Below the pieces are notes generated by a model that ran no database searches, was not told the DNA's origin, and saw only the letters and a program-made list of their open reading frames with translations. The position numbers and the translations under genes are program-made. 64,000 bases of DNA. Source: an uncultured Clostridia bacterium (lineage in GTDB: Bacteria > Bacillota > Clostridia > Christensenellales > Borkfalkiaceae). Below are positions 15,217 to 23,546 of the stretch, piece by piece. Location of the stretch: contig CANQSR010000001.1 in the NCBI GenBank assembly GCA_947626575.1, forward strand, positions 1 to 64,000. Reading direction: 5' to 3'. Each line of letters begins with the position of its first letter. Position 1 is the stretch's first letter.

Positions 15217-15283
15217 GAAATTTACGAAAATTTTCTCACGGATTTTTTTTGTTTTTCCTGCATGAATGGCGGCCGCCGTGCAT

Positions 15284-15311
15284 AAAAGCCCGTCCTTTGC
15301 GGACGGGCTTT
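15284..15311 (-). terminator. Terminator of small membrane protein 2
   Basis: AAGCCCGTCC arms around TTTGC; on the minus strand the stem is followed by TTTTATG. It lies directly downstream of the 15317-15547 gene. Confidence 0.85.
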
Positions 15312-15316
15312 CATAG

Positions 15317-15547
15317 TTACGCTTTCGCGAAGATGAGGTGCTTGAAAAGAAGGCACCAAACGAGGTCGACCCAGCCGACGACAAGGCCGAAGAACGTGAC
15401 GAGGATCGCAAAGATCAGGGTCAGCAAGCTCTTCGTTTTGAGGAAAGCCGACCATCTTACGATAATTTCGACAAACCAATTCACGACGGGGATGAGGAGC
15501 AGAATGATCTGGACGAGTCTGCTCTGTCTGTTAAACCAAGTAGCCAT
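15317..15547 (-). CDS. Small membrane protein, paralogue 2
   Basis: 76 aa from the second of two adjacent ATGs (15547). AGGAGG is 7 nt from this codon but only 4 nt from the one at 15550. The layout matches the neighbour: FNRQSRLVQIILLLIPVVNWFVEIIVRWSAFLKTKSLL with hydrophobic segments at about 10-31 and 42-67. The shared IILLxIP...RWSAFLK core shows a duplication. Its promoter is perfect consensus, suggesting high expression. Family and function are unknown to me. Confidence 0.8.
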   Translation of the reverse strand: MATWFNRQSRLVQIILLLIPVVNWFVEIIVRWSAFLKTKSLLTLIFAILVTFFGLVVGWVDLVWCLLFKHLIFAKA

Positions 15548-15577
15548 CATGATTCCTCCTATAAGATTTATGTTATC

Positions 15578-15606
15578 ATTATAGTCCGTCCGAAGGCGTT
15601 TGTCAA
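15578..15606 (-). promoter_or_regulatory. Consensus promoter of small membrane protein 2
   Basis: Minus strand TTGACA (15606-15601), 17-nt spacer, TATAAT (15583-15578). The -35 hexamer overlaps the TGA stop codon of the upstream yfcE-like gene. Confidence 0.85.
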
Positions 15607-16157
15607 CAGGGCGAGCGCAGATTTTGTAAATTTTCTGTGCAAAAAATTTCCCCCGTTTCCACATCCTTGAAATACAGCATACCGTCTTGGAGGACGAGGT
15701 AGGAATGCCGCGAATTTTCCTTGGGGATGGAGACGGACCCGCAGTTGACGTAAGTATAGCCCTCGCGTTCCTCGAACGCGGGAACGTGATAGTGGCCGTT
15801 TACCAGCACGTCGCCCTTTTTGAGCAGGGCGGGCATGCGGTGACCGTGCGTGAGGATGAGCGTCCTGCCGCATACGGGAAGGATGCAGTATTCCGCCCCG
15901 ATGGGGAACTCCAAAACCAGCGTATCCACGTCGCTGTCACAGTTGCCTCTGACGCACAGGATATCCTCTTTCAGCGAATTGAGGATGTCTGCGCAGGCGA
16001 GCGTCGAATACTCCCGCGGCAGGGCGTTGCGCGCGCCGTGGTAGAGTAGATCGCCGAGGAGGATGAGCTTTTCGGCGCGTTCTTCGAGGTAGCGCTCTTT
16101 CAGAAGCCCGCAATAATAGGCCGAGCCGTGGATATCCGATGCGATCACGTATTTCAT
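15603..16157 (-). CDS. yfcE: YfcE-type metallophosphoesterase
   Basis: 184 aa from ATG at 16157 with GGAGG upstream. Calcineurin-like metal-binding motifs are in order: IASDIHGS (D-x-H), LLGDLLYHG (GD), VRGNCDSD (GN-x-D), LILTHGHRMP and VNGHYHVP (two His motifs). The length and NCD motif fit YfcE/MJ0936-type phosphodiesterases that use manganese and cleave artificial phosphodiesters; the cellular substrate is not known. Its ATG overlaps the stop of the HAD gene by 4 nt (ATGA), so it is the last gene of a cls-HAD-yfcE operon. Confidence 0.93.
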   Translation of the reverse strand: MKYVIASDIHGSAYYCGLLKERYLEERAEKLILLGDLLYHGARNALPREYSTLACADILNSLKEDILCVRGNCDSDVDTLVLEFPIGAEYCILPVCGRTLILTHGHRMPALLKKGDVLVNGHYHVPAFEEREGYTYVNCGSVSIPKENSRHSYLVLQDGMLYFKDVETGEIFCTENLQNLRSPC

Positions 16158-16957
16158 ATCATCCCTCCGTTTTCCAAGAGTTCGCGTAATTTTTTGACGA
16201 CGCCGCCCTCTTCGTTGGAGGGGATGACGCCGCCGATGAGCTTTTTCAGCGGCGGAAAGGCGTTTTCCGTGACGTAAGCCGTGCCGCATTCGAGAAGCAT
16301 TTCATAGTCGTTCATGTGGTCGCCGAAGGCGAGGCACTCGCCCCGCGAGAAGCCGAAGATATCGCGGATGACGCGGATGGCCACGCCCTTGCTCACTTCG
16401 GGCGCCATGACGTCGCACCAATCGAAGCCCGATTGGATGGTCCTCAGGTGCGTCAGCCGCGGCTGTAACAGCTTGATGCACTGCTCGGCGGAGGCCGTCT
16501 CGTCGAATACGGCGATCTTGCAGATGTTTTCCCTGCCGATGACTTCGTCGAGCGAATTTACCTTTTTACAGCTCGTGTAGGCGGCCATCGAGTAGCCGTA
16601 AAAGGGTTCGCAGGCATCCTCGATGTAGGCGGTGGCCTCGCCGCACAGCATGGGATAGAGGTGGGGGAGCGCCCTGATCTCATCCAGCGCGGCTTTGAGG
16701 AAGGCGTCGCGGATGGGGTTCATGTGCAGGGTCTGCCCGCGGTACTTGACGAGCGCGCCGTTTTCGCAGATGAAGAGGACTTTATCCTCCACGGGCGCGA
16801 ACAGCTCTTTGAGGTTGGCATACTGCCGCCCGCTCGCGGGCGCAAACAAGACGCCCCGCTCGTCGAACGCGCGGATGAGGCCGAAAATTTCGGGGGGCAG
16901 CTGCTTCTTTTCGTTGAGAAGCGTGCCGTCAAGGTCGGTTGCAATGAATTTGATCAT
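16154..16957 (-). CDS. Cof-type HAD-IIB family hydrolase
   Basis: 267 aa from ATG at 16957. Motif I is FIATDLDGTLLN (nucleophile Asp), and motif IV is CLAFGDHMNDYEML with the preceding KGVAIRVI lysine. The IIB cap lies between (about residues 85-190). Enzymes of this family dephosphorylate sugar phosphates or cofactors such as FMN or pyridoxal phosphate; nothing here decides the substrate. A GAGGG site lies 13 nt upstream, a little far, so translation may be coupled to the cls gene ending 14 nt before. It overlaps yfcE by 4 nt. Confidence 0.92.
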   Translation of the reverse strand: MIKFIATDLDGTLLNEKKQLPPEIFGLIRAFDERGVLFAPASGRQYANLKELFAPVEDKVLFICENGALVKYRGQTLHMNPIRDAFLKAALDEIRALPHLYPMLCGEATAYIEDACEPFYGYSMAAYTSCKKVNSLDEVIGRENICKIAVFDETASAEQCIKLLQPRLTHLRTIQSGFDWCDVMAPEVSKGVAIRVIRDIFGFSRGECLAFGDHMNDYEMLLECGTAYVTENAFPPLKKLIGGVIPSNEEGGVVKKLRELLENGGMI

Positions 16958-16971
16958 AGATTTCGTGACCC

Positions 16972-18354
16972 TCAGGTGAGCGGCGCAAAGAGCATGGCGA
17001 TGCGCCCTGCGGCGCGGACGAAAGCATTCGCCTTTTTGACGTCGGTGCCCTGTTCCCACGCCGCGAGAAAGTCCCGTTCGAGCGCCTCCGCAAGCGCGGG
17101 ATCCTTTACGAGCGCGCCGCACTCGGCCTGCACATAGAGGCTGCGGAAGTCGAGATTGTAGCTGGAAACGAGGGCGTATTCCCCGTCTACCGCCGCGCTC
17201 TTCGCGTGCAGAAAGCCGGGGGTGTATTCGCGCACGCCCACCCCTTTTTCAAGGAGAAGGCGCGCATACGCGCGCGTAAGGAAGAACACGGCCCTTTTAT
17301 CGGGGATGTGCGGGATCATGATGCGAACGTCCGCCCCCGCTCCTGCCGCCGCCGCGAGCGCATCGAGAAGGGTGCGCGGCAGGGAGAGATAGGGCGTGAA
17401 GAGATACAGCCGCTCCCTTGCCCGCGCAAAGAGGAGCAAGAAAAGCCGGGGGATATCCCGCGCGCCGTCGCCGTCAAAGAGCGGCGAAAAGGGGATATCG
17501 CCCTGCGCGCTTTTCGGAAGTTCTGGAATGCCGTCAGACGGCCGAAGGGCATACCATGTCCGCAAGAAGCGCTCCGAAAACGCGGAAATGCCGCCTTCGA
17601 TGCGGATGGCCGAATCCTTCCAATGGCCGAAGCGGAGCTTCTCGCCGATGTATTCGTCGGCGATGTTGATGCCGCCCACATAGGCGACGTCGTCGATGAC
17701 GGCGAGCTTGCTGTGGTCCCGCCGCGAAAAGCCGCGCCCGACGCGCGGGGGCTTATAGACCGCCGCGCGGATTCCCCGCCCCGCAAGTTCCTTCGGGTAG
17801 CCTTCGGGGAGGGTGCATGCGCACCCGAACCCGTCATAGATGATGCGCACGTCCACGCCCGCGGCCGCGCGCTCTTCGAGAACGTCTAAAACGTCGCCCC
17901 AAAATTTCCCGCGCGCGATGATATAGTATTCGAGAAAGATATGCTTCTCGGCGCCTTTGAGATCGGATAAAAGCCGCTCGTACATGGCCCGCCCGACGGG
18001 AAAATATTCCGTTTTCCGCGCCGCCGAAGTCTGCCCGCCGCAGGCGCCGCGGGCGCATCCGCGGGTACCATGTCCGCGGTCGTCCTCATTGGAAGGGCGA
18101 AAGACGAGGCAGAGGATGGCGCCCGTCCATGGCAAAAAGAGGAGAACGAGCTTGGCGATCTTCGCCGCGGGGATCTCGCGCGATTGCACCACATACAGCG
18201 CAACGGCAAAGGAAAGCACCCGTTCGAGAACAGCCACGGGCGCAAGCAGGCGCGGGAGCCACAGCGCGAGCAGAACGCCGCCCGTGACGATGAGCGCAAA
18301 GAGGAGCGCGCAGGGAAACAATCTCCCGCGTAAAAAATATTTGACTTTCCGCAT
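16972..18354 (-). CDS. cls: Cardiolipin synthase-like phospholipase D protein
   Basis: 460 aa. Two or three N-terminal membrane segments (residues 10-33, about 40-56, 66-86) precede two PLD domains. Each has a catalytic H-x-K-x4-D: RDHSKLAVID (His214) and HAKSAAVD (His383). It probably joins two phosphatidylglycerols into cardiolipin at the membrane. Residues about 88-112 are an unusual Gly/Arg/Cys-rich segment (DRGHGTRGCARGACGG) not expected in the family, and the DNA there carries one copy of the ACCATGTCCG word. No spaced Shine-Dalgarno site is seen: a TATACT sits 6 nt before the ATG, so a leaderless transcript is possible. Confidence 0.9.
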   Translation of the reverse strand: MRKVKYFLRGRLFPCALLFALIVTGGVLLALWLPRLLAPVAVLERVLSFAVALYVVQSREIPAAKIAKLVLLFLPWTGAILCLVFRPSNEDDRGHGTRGCARGACGGQTSAARKTEYFPVGRAMYERLLSDLKGAEKHIFLEYYIIARGKFWGDVLDVLEERAAAGVDVRIIYDGFGCACTLPEGYPKELAGRGIRAAVYKPPRVGRGFSRRDHSKLAVIDDVAYVGGINIADEYIGEKLRFGHWKDSAIRIEGGISAFSERFLRTWYALRPSDGIPELPKSAQGDIPFSPLFDGDGARDIPRLFLLLFARARERLYLFTPYLSLPRTLLDALAAAAGAGADVRIMIPHIPDKRAVFFLTRAYARLLLEKGVGVREYTPGFLHAKSAAVDGEYALVSSYNLDFRSLYVQAECGALVKDPALAEALERDFLAAWEQGTDVKKANAFVRAAGRIAMLFAPLT

Positions 18355-18424
18355 GTCCTCAGTATACTTCGGGCGGCGGAGTTCTAACCGCAGGGGAGCC
18401 GTTTATGCCCGCATGCGGCGCAAT

Positions 18425-19435
18425 TTATTGCAGTAAGTCGACGTAATTGACCTCTTCGACGTCGCGGTCGGGCCGCGCGAGGTAGGAGGAGAGAAGCTCC
18501 TCGGTCTTGCGCGAATTGACGAGGTTCCCGTGGAAGAGGGTGGGGTCGACCGCCTTGTTGGCCATGAGGTTGATGGCGGTTTTGAGATACTTCACGCCGT
18601 GCGAGACGCAGTGGACGGAGAGGTGCTTGCGGAACGCCCCCGAAAGATCGACGCTCACCCTGTTTGCGCTCGTCGCAAAGAACACGGTGCGGCCGTTGCG
18701 CTCGGTGAGCAGGAAGGGCAGGGCGGTATCGTTGCCCGAAGCCGTTGCAACATACACGGCGCCGCCCGCAAGCCTTCCGCCCGTGAGGGAGGCAACGGTA
18801 TCGACGAGGGCCGCATCGGCGGGGACGGTATAGTAGATGCCGCACGATCTTGCAAAGTCGAGGCGGCGTTTATCCGTATCCACGAGGATGGGCGCGGCCT
18901 GCTGGTAGATGAGGAGCTGGCACAAAAGAATGCCCATGAGGTCTGCGCCGATGACGGCGACGTGGCAGCCCTTTTGCACGCCGAGCTTTTCCGAGATCTC
19001 CTTGGCGGCGGCGACCTGATGAAGCAGAAGCGCGCGCTCGTCGCTCACGGAGGCGGGGAGCGGCGTCATATCGTCGGGCGAGACGAGAACGAAGTCGGAG
19101 AGGAATCCGTCGATGGTCCTGCCGCAGGCGTAATGATCTTCGGCGGAAAAGTCCCGTTTTTCCGTTCCGTCTTTGGGAACGGGGCGGTAGCCGTGAAGAA
19201 GGACGCGCGTCCCCTTGGGGAAGAGCGGATCTTTATCCTCCGAAACAAATCCCACCGCGAAGCGGCCGGGGATGATGGGGTAGCGCACGTGAAGCGAGCC
19301 CGCGTAGATCGCGGCGTCCTGGCTGTTCAGAAACACCTTGGTGACGCGGACGCGGACAAGGCCCTCCTGCGGGACGGGGAGGGGAGCCTCCTCGCGCACG
19401 AGTTTGCCGGCTTCAACGAGTTTCCAGAGATTCAT
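18425..19435 (-). CDS. MDR-family dehydrogenase lacking zinc ligands
   Basis: 336 aa from ATG at 19435 (AAGGAG 6 nt upstream). The fold is that of a medium-chain alcohol dehydrogenase: GroES-like N-terminal domain, then a Rossmann domain ([36 protein letters not shown]). The usual zinc ligands are absent: the CGICGSD segment reads [13 protein letters not shown], the GHE motif reads PGRFAVGF, and the four-Cys structural zinc loop is missing. It may be a zinc-independent reductase, or a divergent enzyme of unknown substrate. It is divergent from rpmE with its own promoter. Confidence 0.8.
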   Translation of the reverse strand: MNLWKLVEAGKLVREEAPLPVPQEGLVRVRVTKVFLNSQDAAIYAGSLHVRYPIIPGRFAVGFVSEDKDPLFPKGTRVLLHGYRPVPKDGTEKRDFSAEDHYACGRTIDGFLSDFVLVSPDDMTPLPASVSDERALLLHQVAAAKEISEKLGVQKGCHVAVIGADLMGILLCQLLIYQQAAPILVDTDKRRLDFARSCGIYYTVPADAALVDTVASLTGGRLAGGAVYVATASGNDTALPFLLTERNGRTVFFATSANRVSVDLSGAFRKHLSVHCVSHGVKYLKTAINLMANKAVDPTLFHGNLVNSRKTEELLSSYLARPDRDVEEVNYVDLLQ

Positions 19436-19476
19436 TGCACGCTCCTTTTTAGGCAATTTCCGTATTATTCACCCAC

Positions 19477-19505
19477 ATTATACCGCACGGGCGGCATTTT
19501 GGCAA
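19477..19505 (-). promoter_or_regulatory. Promoter of the MDR dehydrogenase gene
   Basis: Minus strand TTGCCA (19505-19500), 17-nt spacer, TATAAT (19482-19477). Confidence 0.7.
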
Positions 19506-19594
19506 GGCTTTTTGGGCAGTTTCGGCAATTTCGGCGGGATATGCAAAAAAACCCGCCGAATTTTCGAATTTTTCATTTGCGCGCAAAAAATCAG

Positions 19595-19623
19595 TTGACG
19601 CGCGCGCCGAAAACAGATATAAT
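19595..19623 (+). promoter_or_regulatory. Promoter of rpmE
   Basis: TTGACG (19595-19600), 17-nt spacer, TATAAT (19618-19623), 40 nt before the rpmE ATG. Confidence 0.85.
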
Positions 19624-19663
19624 AGACACGTATCAGAACGAAAATAAGAGCGAGGTGAACGAT

Positions 19664-19867
19664 ATGAAAGCCGACATTCATCCTAAATATCACGAAGTGA
19701 CCGTCGTGTGCGCCTGCGGGGAGACCTTCAAGACGGGTACGACGAAGGATGCGGAAGTCCTGAAAGTGGATATTTGCAGCAAATGCCATCCCTTCTTCAC
19801 GGGCAGGCAGAAGCTCGTCGATACGGGCGGCCGCGTCGATAAGTTCAAGAAAAGATACGGGATCTGA
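19664..19867 (+). CDS. rpmE: 50S ribosomal protein L31
   Basis: 67 aa from ATG at 19664 (GAGGTG upstream). [27 protein letters not shown] and [32 protein letters not shown] are the type A L31 signature. The C-x-C and C-x2-C pairs mark the zinc-containing form. L31 bridges the ribosomal subunits. It heads the group rpmE, DUF1385-prmC and prfA that is common in Clostridia. Confidence 0.97.
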   Translation: MKADIHPKYHEVTVVCACGETFKTGTTKDAEVLKVDICSKCHPFFTGRQKLVDTGGRVDKFKKRYGI

Positions 19868-19873
19868 CCAACG

Positions 19874-19904
19874 ACAGCCGCCTCGGATAAGGGGAGGCTG
19901 TTTT
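19874..19904 (+). terminator. Possible weak terminator after rpmE
   Basis: ACAGCC (19874-19879) pairs with GGCTGT (19896-19901) with some extra pairing inside, followed by TTTT. It may partly separate rpmE from the downstream fusion gene. Confidence 0.5.
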
Positions 19905-19939
19905 GCTATGTGAAGGCGCCCGCAAGGGCGTAAGGGACT

Positions 19940-21784
19940 ATGAGAAAAAAGGTAAACAGGACCTACATCGGCGGACAGGCCGTAATACAGGGCGTCATGA
20001 TGCGCGGCAAGAGCGCAATGGCGACCGTGATACGCGATGACAAGGGAGAGCTTCAAACGGAGGCCCTCCGCGTAACGCCGCCCGAAAAACGCAAAGCCAT
20101 CGCCCGCTTCCCCTTCATCCGCGGGGTGGTGAATTTCGGCGTCTCCCTCGTGAGCGGGATGAAGGCGCTCATGCGCAGCGCAGAGGCGGCGGTCGCCGAG
20201 GACGAAGAGGAGAAGAGCAAGGGGTCGAAGTGGCTGGAAGACCATCTGAAAGTCAGCTTCGGCGATATCCTCACGGGCATCTCGCTCTTTTTGGGCATCG
20301 TGATCGCGGTGGGGCTGTTCCTGTATCTGCCGATGCTCTTCACCGATCTGCTCGCGGGGGCGTTCCCCGCCGTCGCCAAGGGCGAGATGTACGGCCTGTG
20401 GTATTATCTCATCGAGGGCGGCTTCCGCCTCGCGATCTTCATCGTCTATATCCTCTTTACGTTGCTCTTCCCGTCTCTTCGCGAGACCTATATGTGCCAC
20501 GGGGCAGAGCATAAGACCATCAACTGCTATGAATACGGTATGCCGCTCACCGTGGAAAATGTGCGTACCTGTTCGCGCATGCACGACCGTTGCGGCACGA
20601 CGTTTCTCTTTTTGGTCCTCATCATTTCCATTCTCGTCTTTGCGCTCGCGGGCGTGCCGCTCGGCATGCTGTATGCGTATGCGGGCATCGCAGGCGTGGC
20701 GGAACACATTCTTTCCGTATTGGTCAAACTGCTGCTGTTGCCCGTCGTGGCGGGCATCTCCTATGAGATCCTCAAATTGCTCTCCTATACGGATTCGCCC
20801 CTCGTTCTGCCCTTCAAGGCTCCCGGTTATCTCTTGCAGAAGCTGACGACCCGCGAACCTACCGACGGCATGATCGAGTGTGCCATCCTCGCTTTCAAAC
20901 AGGTAAAGGACATGGATGCGGACGCGGAGATCCCCGAAAAGATGTTTGTGACGGAGACCAAGCTCTCCAAGCTCTCCGCGTTTATGAAGAAGAGTTTCGC
21001 GGAGCGCGATATCGACGCTTCCGACGCCGAGTGGATCCTTTCGCTCACGCTGAATGTTCCGCGCAGCGCGCTCACCGAGGAGCGCGTCGTCTCCCGCCCC
21101 GAATGCAAACGCATTCTCGAACTCTTCGAGGAGCGCCTCACGGGCAGACCGCTTTGGTATATCATCGGCGATACCGAATTTTACGGCTACACGTTCCAGG
21201 TGGACGAGCGCGTTCTCATCCCCCGCCCGGATACGGAGATCGTCGTGCGCGAGGCCGTTTCCGCCTTGAAGGCGGGCGACCGCATGCTCGACCTTTGCAC
21301 GGGGAGCGGGGCGGTCGCCATTGCCGCGGCATGCGAAGCGGCCAAGGATAAGTCCGTGACCGTCGTCGGTGCGGATATTTCCGCGGACGCCCTCGAAGTG
21401 GCCCGCGAGAACGCCCGCCTCAACAAGGCCAACGTGAGCTTCGTGCAGAGCGACCTCTTTGAAGGGGTACGCGGCAGGTTCGAACTCATCACGGCGAACC
21501 CGCCCTATGTGCGGCACGAAGAGATCGGCACGCTTCCAAAGGACGTGCGGGATTTCGAACCGCATCTCGCGCTCGACGGCGGTGCGGACGGCCTCGATTT
21601 TTACCGCAGGATCGCCAAAGACGTCTCGCGCTATATCATGCGCGGGGGGATGCTCATTCTCGAATGCGGGGAGAACCAGGCGCGCGAGATCGTCAAAATC
21701 TTTCAGCAGGAGACGCGTTGCGACTTCGCGATGGTGGTCAAAGACCTCGCGGGCGTGGAGCGCGTCGTGAAGATAGGCTTCTGA
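19940..21784 (+). CDS. prmC: DUF1385 (YqhQ) membrane protein fused to PrmC methyltransferase
   Basis: 614 aa in one uninterrupted frame. Residues 1 to about 330 are a DUF1385 protein: [28 protein letters not shown], membrane segments near 115-140 and 155-180, [28 protein letters not shown], and two more membrane segments. Residues about 330-614 are PrmC, which methylates the glutamine of the GGQ motif of release factors. It shows the N-terminal helical domain, [14 protein letters not shown] for S-adenosylmethionine, and NPPY at 520-523. In most Clostridia these are two neighbouring genes; here they are one. The PrmC target gene prfA overlaps the stop by one base. Confidence 0.93.
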   Translation: MRKKVNRTYIGGQAVIQGVMMRGKSAMATVIRDDKGELQTEALRVTPPEKRKAIARFPFIRGVVNFGVSLVSGMKALMRSAEAAVAEDEEEKSKGSKWLEDHLKVSFGDILTGISLFLGIVIAVGLFLYLPMLFTDLLAGAFPAVAKGEMYGLWYYLIEGGFRLAIFIVYILFTLLFPSLRETYMCHGAEHKTINCYEYGMPLTVENVRTCSRMHDRCGTTFLFLVLIISILVFALAGVPLGMLYAYAGIAGVAEHILSVLVKLLLLPVVAGISYEILKLLSYTDSPLVLPFKAPGYLLQKLTTREPTDGMIECAILAFKQVKDMDADAEIPEKMFVTETKLSKLSAFMKKSFAERDIDASDAEWILSLTLNVPRSALTEERVVSRPECKRILELFEERLTGRPLWYIIGDTEFYGYTFQVDERVLIPRPDTEIVVREAVSALKAGDRMLDLCTGSGAVAIAAACEAAKDKSVTVVGADISADALEVARENARLNKANVSFVQSDLFEGVRGRFELITANPPYVRHEEIGTLPKDVRDFEPHLALDGGADGLDFYRRIAKDVSRYIMRGGMLILECGENQAREIVKIFQQETRCDFAMVVKDLAGVERVVKIGF

Positions 21785-22851
21785 TGTTCGGGCGGCTTGA
21801 AGAGATCGCAAGGCGCTATGATGCGCTGACGGAGGCGCTTTCCGCCCCCGATGCCTACCTGTCCCCCGATTTTGCGGCCAATTCCAAGGAACACGCCGAG
21901 CTTGGGGAGATCGTGGAGGCCTACCGTGCCTACCGAAAGACGGAGCAGGAACTTCAAGTGACGCTCAGCGAGGCGGACGCGGAGACGGGGGAGCTTAAAG
22001 AGCTTCTCCTCGAAGAGGCGGGCGTCTTGCGCGAGCGTCTGAAAGAGGCGGAGACGCAACTGAAAGTGATGTTGCTTCCCAAGGATAAGAACGACAGCCG
22101 CGGCTGTACGCTTGAGATCCGCGCGGGGGCGGGCGGCGAAGAGGCCGCCCTTTTTGCCTATGAACTCTACCGCATGTACATGGGGTACTGCGAAAGGCGG
22201 CGTTTTTCGTGGGAAGTCGCCGACCTGAACGAGACGGAACTCGGCGGCGTCAAGGAGGCGATTGTTCTCATCGGAAGCCCCGGTGCCTATAAGCGTCTGA
22301 AATACGAGAGCGGCGTACACCGCGTCCAGCGTGTCCCCGAAACGGAGTCGCAGGGGCGCATCCACACCTCCACCTGTACGGTGGCCGTGCTTCCCGAAGC
22401 GGAGGAAGTGGAGGCGGAGATCAAGGAAGAGGATATCCGCGTCGATCTGTTCCGCTCTTCGGGTGCGGGCGGCCAGAAGGTTAACAAGACGGAGACGGCC
22501 ATCCGCATCACGCACTTCCCGACGGGCATCGTCGTCACATGTCAGGATGAGCGGAGCCAGCTCAAAAACAAGGAGAAGGCCTTCCGCGTACTCAAATCCC
22601 GCCTCTATGACTACTACCAGAGCCGCGCGGCGGGGGCGGAGGCGGCCAGCCGCAAGAGCTTAGTGGGGACGGGCGACCGCAGTGAACGCATCCGCACGTA
22701 TAACTTCCCGCAGAGCCGCATCACCGACCACCGCATCGGACTTTCCCTGCACGATATGGAGAGCTTTCTGGCGGGGGATCTGGATGAGATGATCGATGCG
22801 CTTGCGCGCCGCGAACAGGAGCTGAAACTCACCGGCGGACAGTCCGACTGA
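21784..22851 (+). CDS. prfA: Peptide chain release factor 1
   Basis: 355 aa from ATG at 21784, inside TGATG shared with the previous stop, so translation is coupled. RF1 recognises UAA and UAG and triggers peptide release. Domain 3 carries [13 protein letters not shown] with GGQ at residues 229-231, the catalytic motif methylated by PrmC. The codon-reading tripeptide region reads [14 protein letters not shown], where RF1 proteins have P-x-T. The segment [26 protein letters not shown] is also typical. The N-terminal coiled-coil domain spans about 1-110. It is encoded directly after the enzyme that modifies it. Confidence 0.97.
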   Translation: MFGRLEEIARRYDALTEALSAPDAYLSPDFAANSKEHAELGEIVEAYRAYRKTEQELQVTLSEADAETGELKELLLEEAGVLRERLKEAETQLKVMLLPKDKNDSRGCTLEIRAGAGGEEAALFAYELYRMYMGYCERRRFSWEVADLNETELGGVKEAIVLIGSPGAYKRLKYESGVHRVQRVPETESQGRIHTSTCTVAVLPEAEEVEAEIKEEDIRVDLFRSSGAGGQKVNKTETAIRITHFPTGIVVTCQDERSQLKNKEKAFRVLKSRLYDYYQSRAAGAEAASRKSLVGTGDRSERIRTYNFPQSRITDHRIGLSLHDMESFLAGDLDEMIDALARREQELKLTGGQSD

Positions 22852-22992
22852 CGCAAAACGCCCCACCCATGTCCGAACATAGGGGCTAAGGAAGCCTTCC
22901 CCTTGGGAGAGGAAGACTTGCTGTCCCTGAAAGGGAAAGTGGACGCGAGTATGCGAGCGGCCGAAAGGGTTTTCACGTCATTCCGTCCGCGC

Positions 22993-23105
22993 GAGGCTTC
23001 CATACGTCATTCCGACGACCGAGGCTTCCATACGTCATTCCGACGACCGAGGCTTCCATACGTCATTCCGACGACCGAGGCTTCCATACGTCATTCCGTC
23101 CGACC
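22993..23105 (+). repeat. 28-bp tandem repeat, about 4 copies
   Basis: Units of GAGGCTTCCATACGTCATTC plus CGACGACC start at 22993, 23021, 23049 and 23077; the last has one extra base and a further partial unit follows. The core ACGTCATTCCG is the end of the dispersed repeat family. Units are contiguous with no unique spacers. Confidence 0.85.
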
Positions 23106-23338
23106 AAGGCTTCCATACGTCATTCCGAACGAAGTGAGGAATCTCGTTCTTTGAGATTTCTCACCCCTACGGGGTTCGAAATGACGTGAATGACCGAAAC
23201 CCCTCAGGCACCTGCGGTGCCAGCTCCCCTCATAGGGGCGCCAAGAGTACCCCGCAGGGGGCTTCCGGACAGATGCCCTTATTTTGCACCCGCAGGGGGC
23301 TTTTGAACAGATAGAAATTTGCGAAACCGTTCCGATGA

Positions 23339-23431
23339 CTTGCCTTAGCCCGAATTCACTTCGGGCGTGGGCGGCCCAATTTGCCGAACCCTTTCGGCTT
23401 GTTGTCCGTTGATCGTCTTATCGGAGCCAAG
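23339..23431 (-). repeat. 94-bp dispersed element, copy B
   Basis: Inverted relative to copy A at 11159-11252. It is flanked by two direct copies of a CACCCGCAGGGGGCTT segment. Confidence 0.7.
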
Positions 23432-23546
23432 TCCTGTAAGCGCAAACGCCCGATCGGCTCGCAAATTTCTATGCCCTTATTTTGCACCCGCAGGGGGCTT
23501 CTGAATAGATAGAAAGTTGCGAAAAACTACATTCTAAGGTATCTCT

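Larger units (their letters stand above)
22860..23530. repeat. Repeat-filled 690-bp gap between prfA and the aminotransferase gene
   Basis: No gene is seen. In order it holds an ACCCATGTCCG word (22865), a GCTGTCCCTGAAAGGGAAAGT block, a 28-bp tandem array (22993-23105), one ACGTCATTCCGAACGAAGTGAGGAATCTC element with its inverted half, and a CCCCTCAG/GGGGCGCC block. Two copies of TTTTGCACCCGCAGGGGGCTT (about 23282 and 23480) flank the 94-bp element (copy B). Confidence 0.75.

Noticed and set aside
22993-23105. Possible CRISPR array in the 28-bp repeats
   Set aside because: The units are contiguous and correspond to part of a dispersed repeat; there are no spacers.
22903-23154. Small open frames over the dispersed repeats, with peptides such as RHSDDRGFHTSFRRP
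   Set aside because: They are produced by the repeated ACGTCATTCCG DNA and appear in several frames and places. There is no ribosome binding site.
23160-23185. tRNA T-loop-like GGTTCGAAAT
   Set aside because: It is part of the dispersed repeat (CCCCTACGGGGTTCGAAATGACG) and recurs at 25020. No acceptor or anticodon stems surround it.
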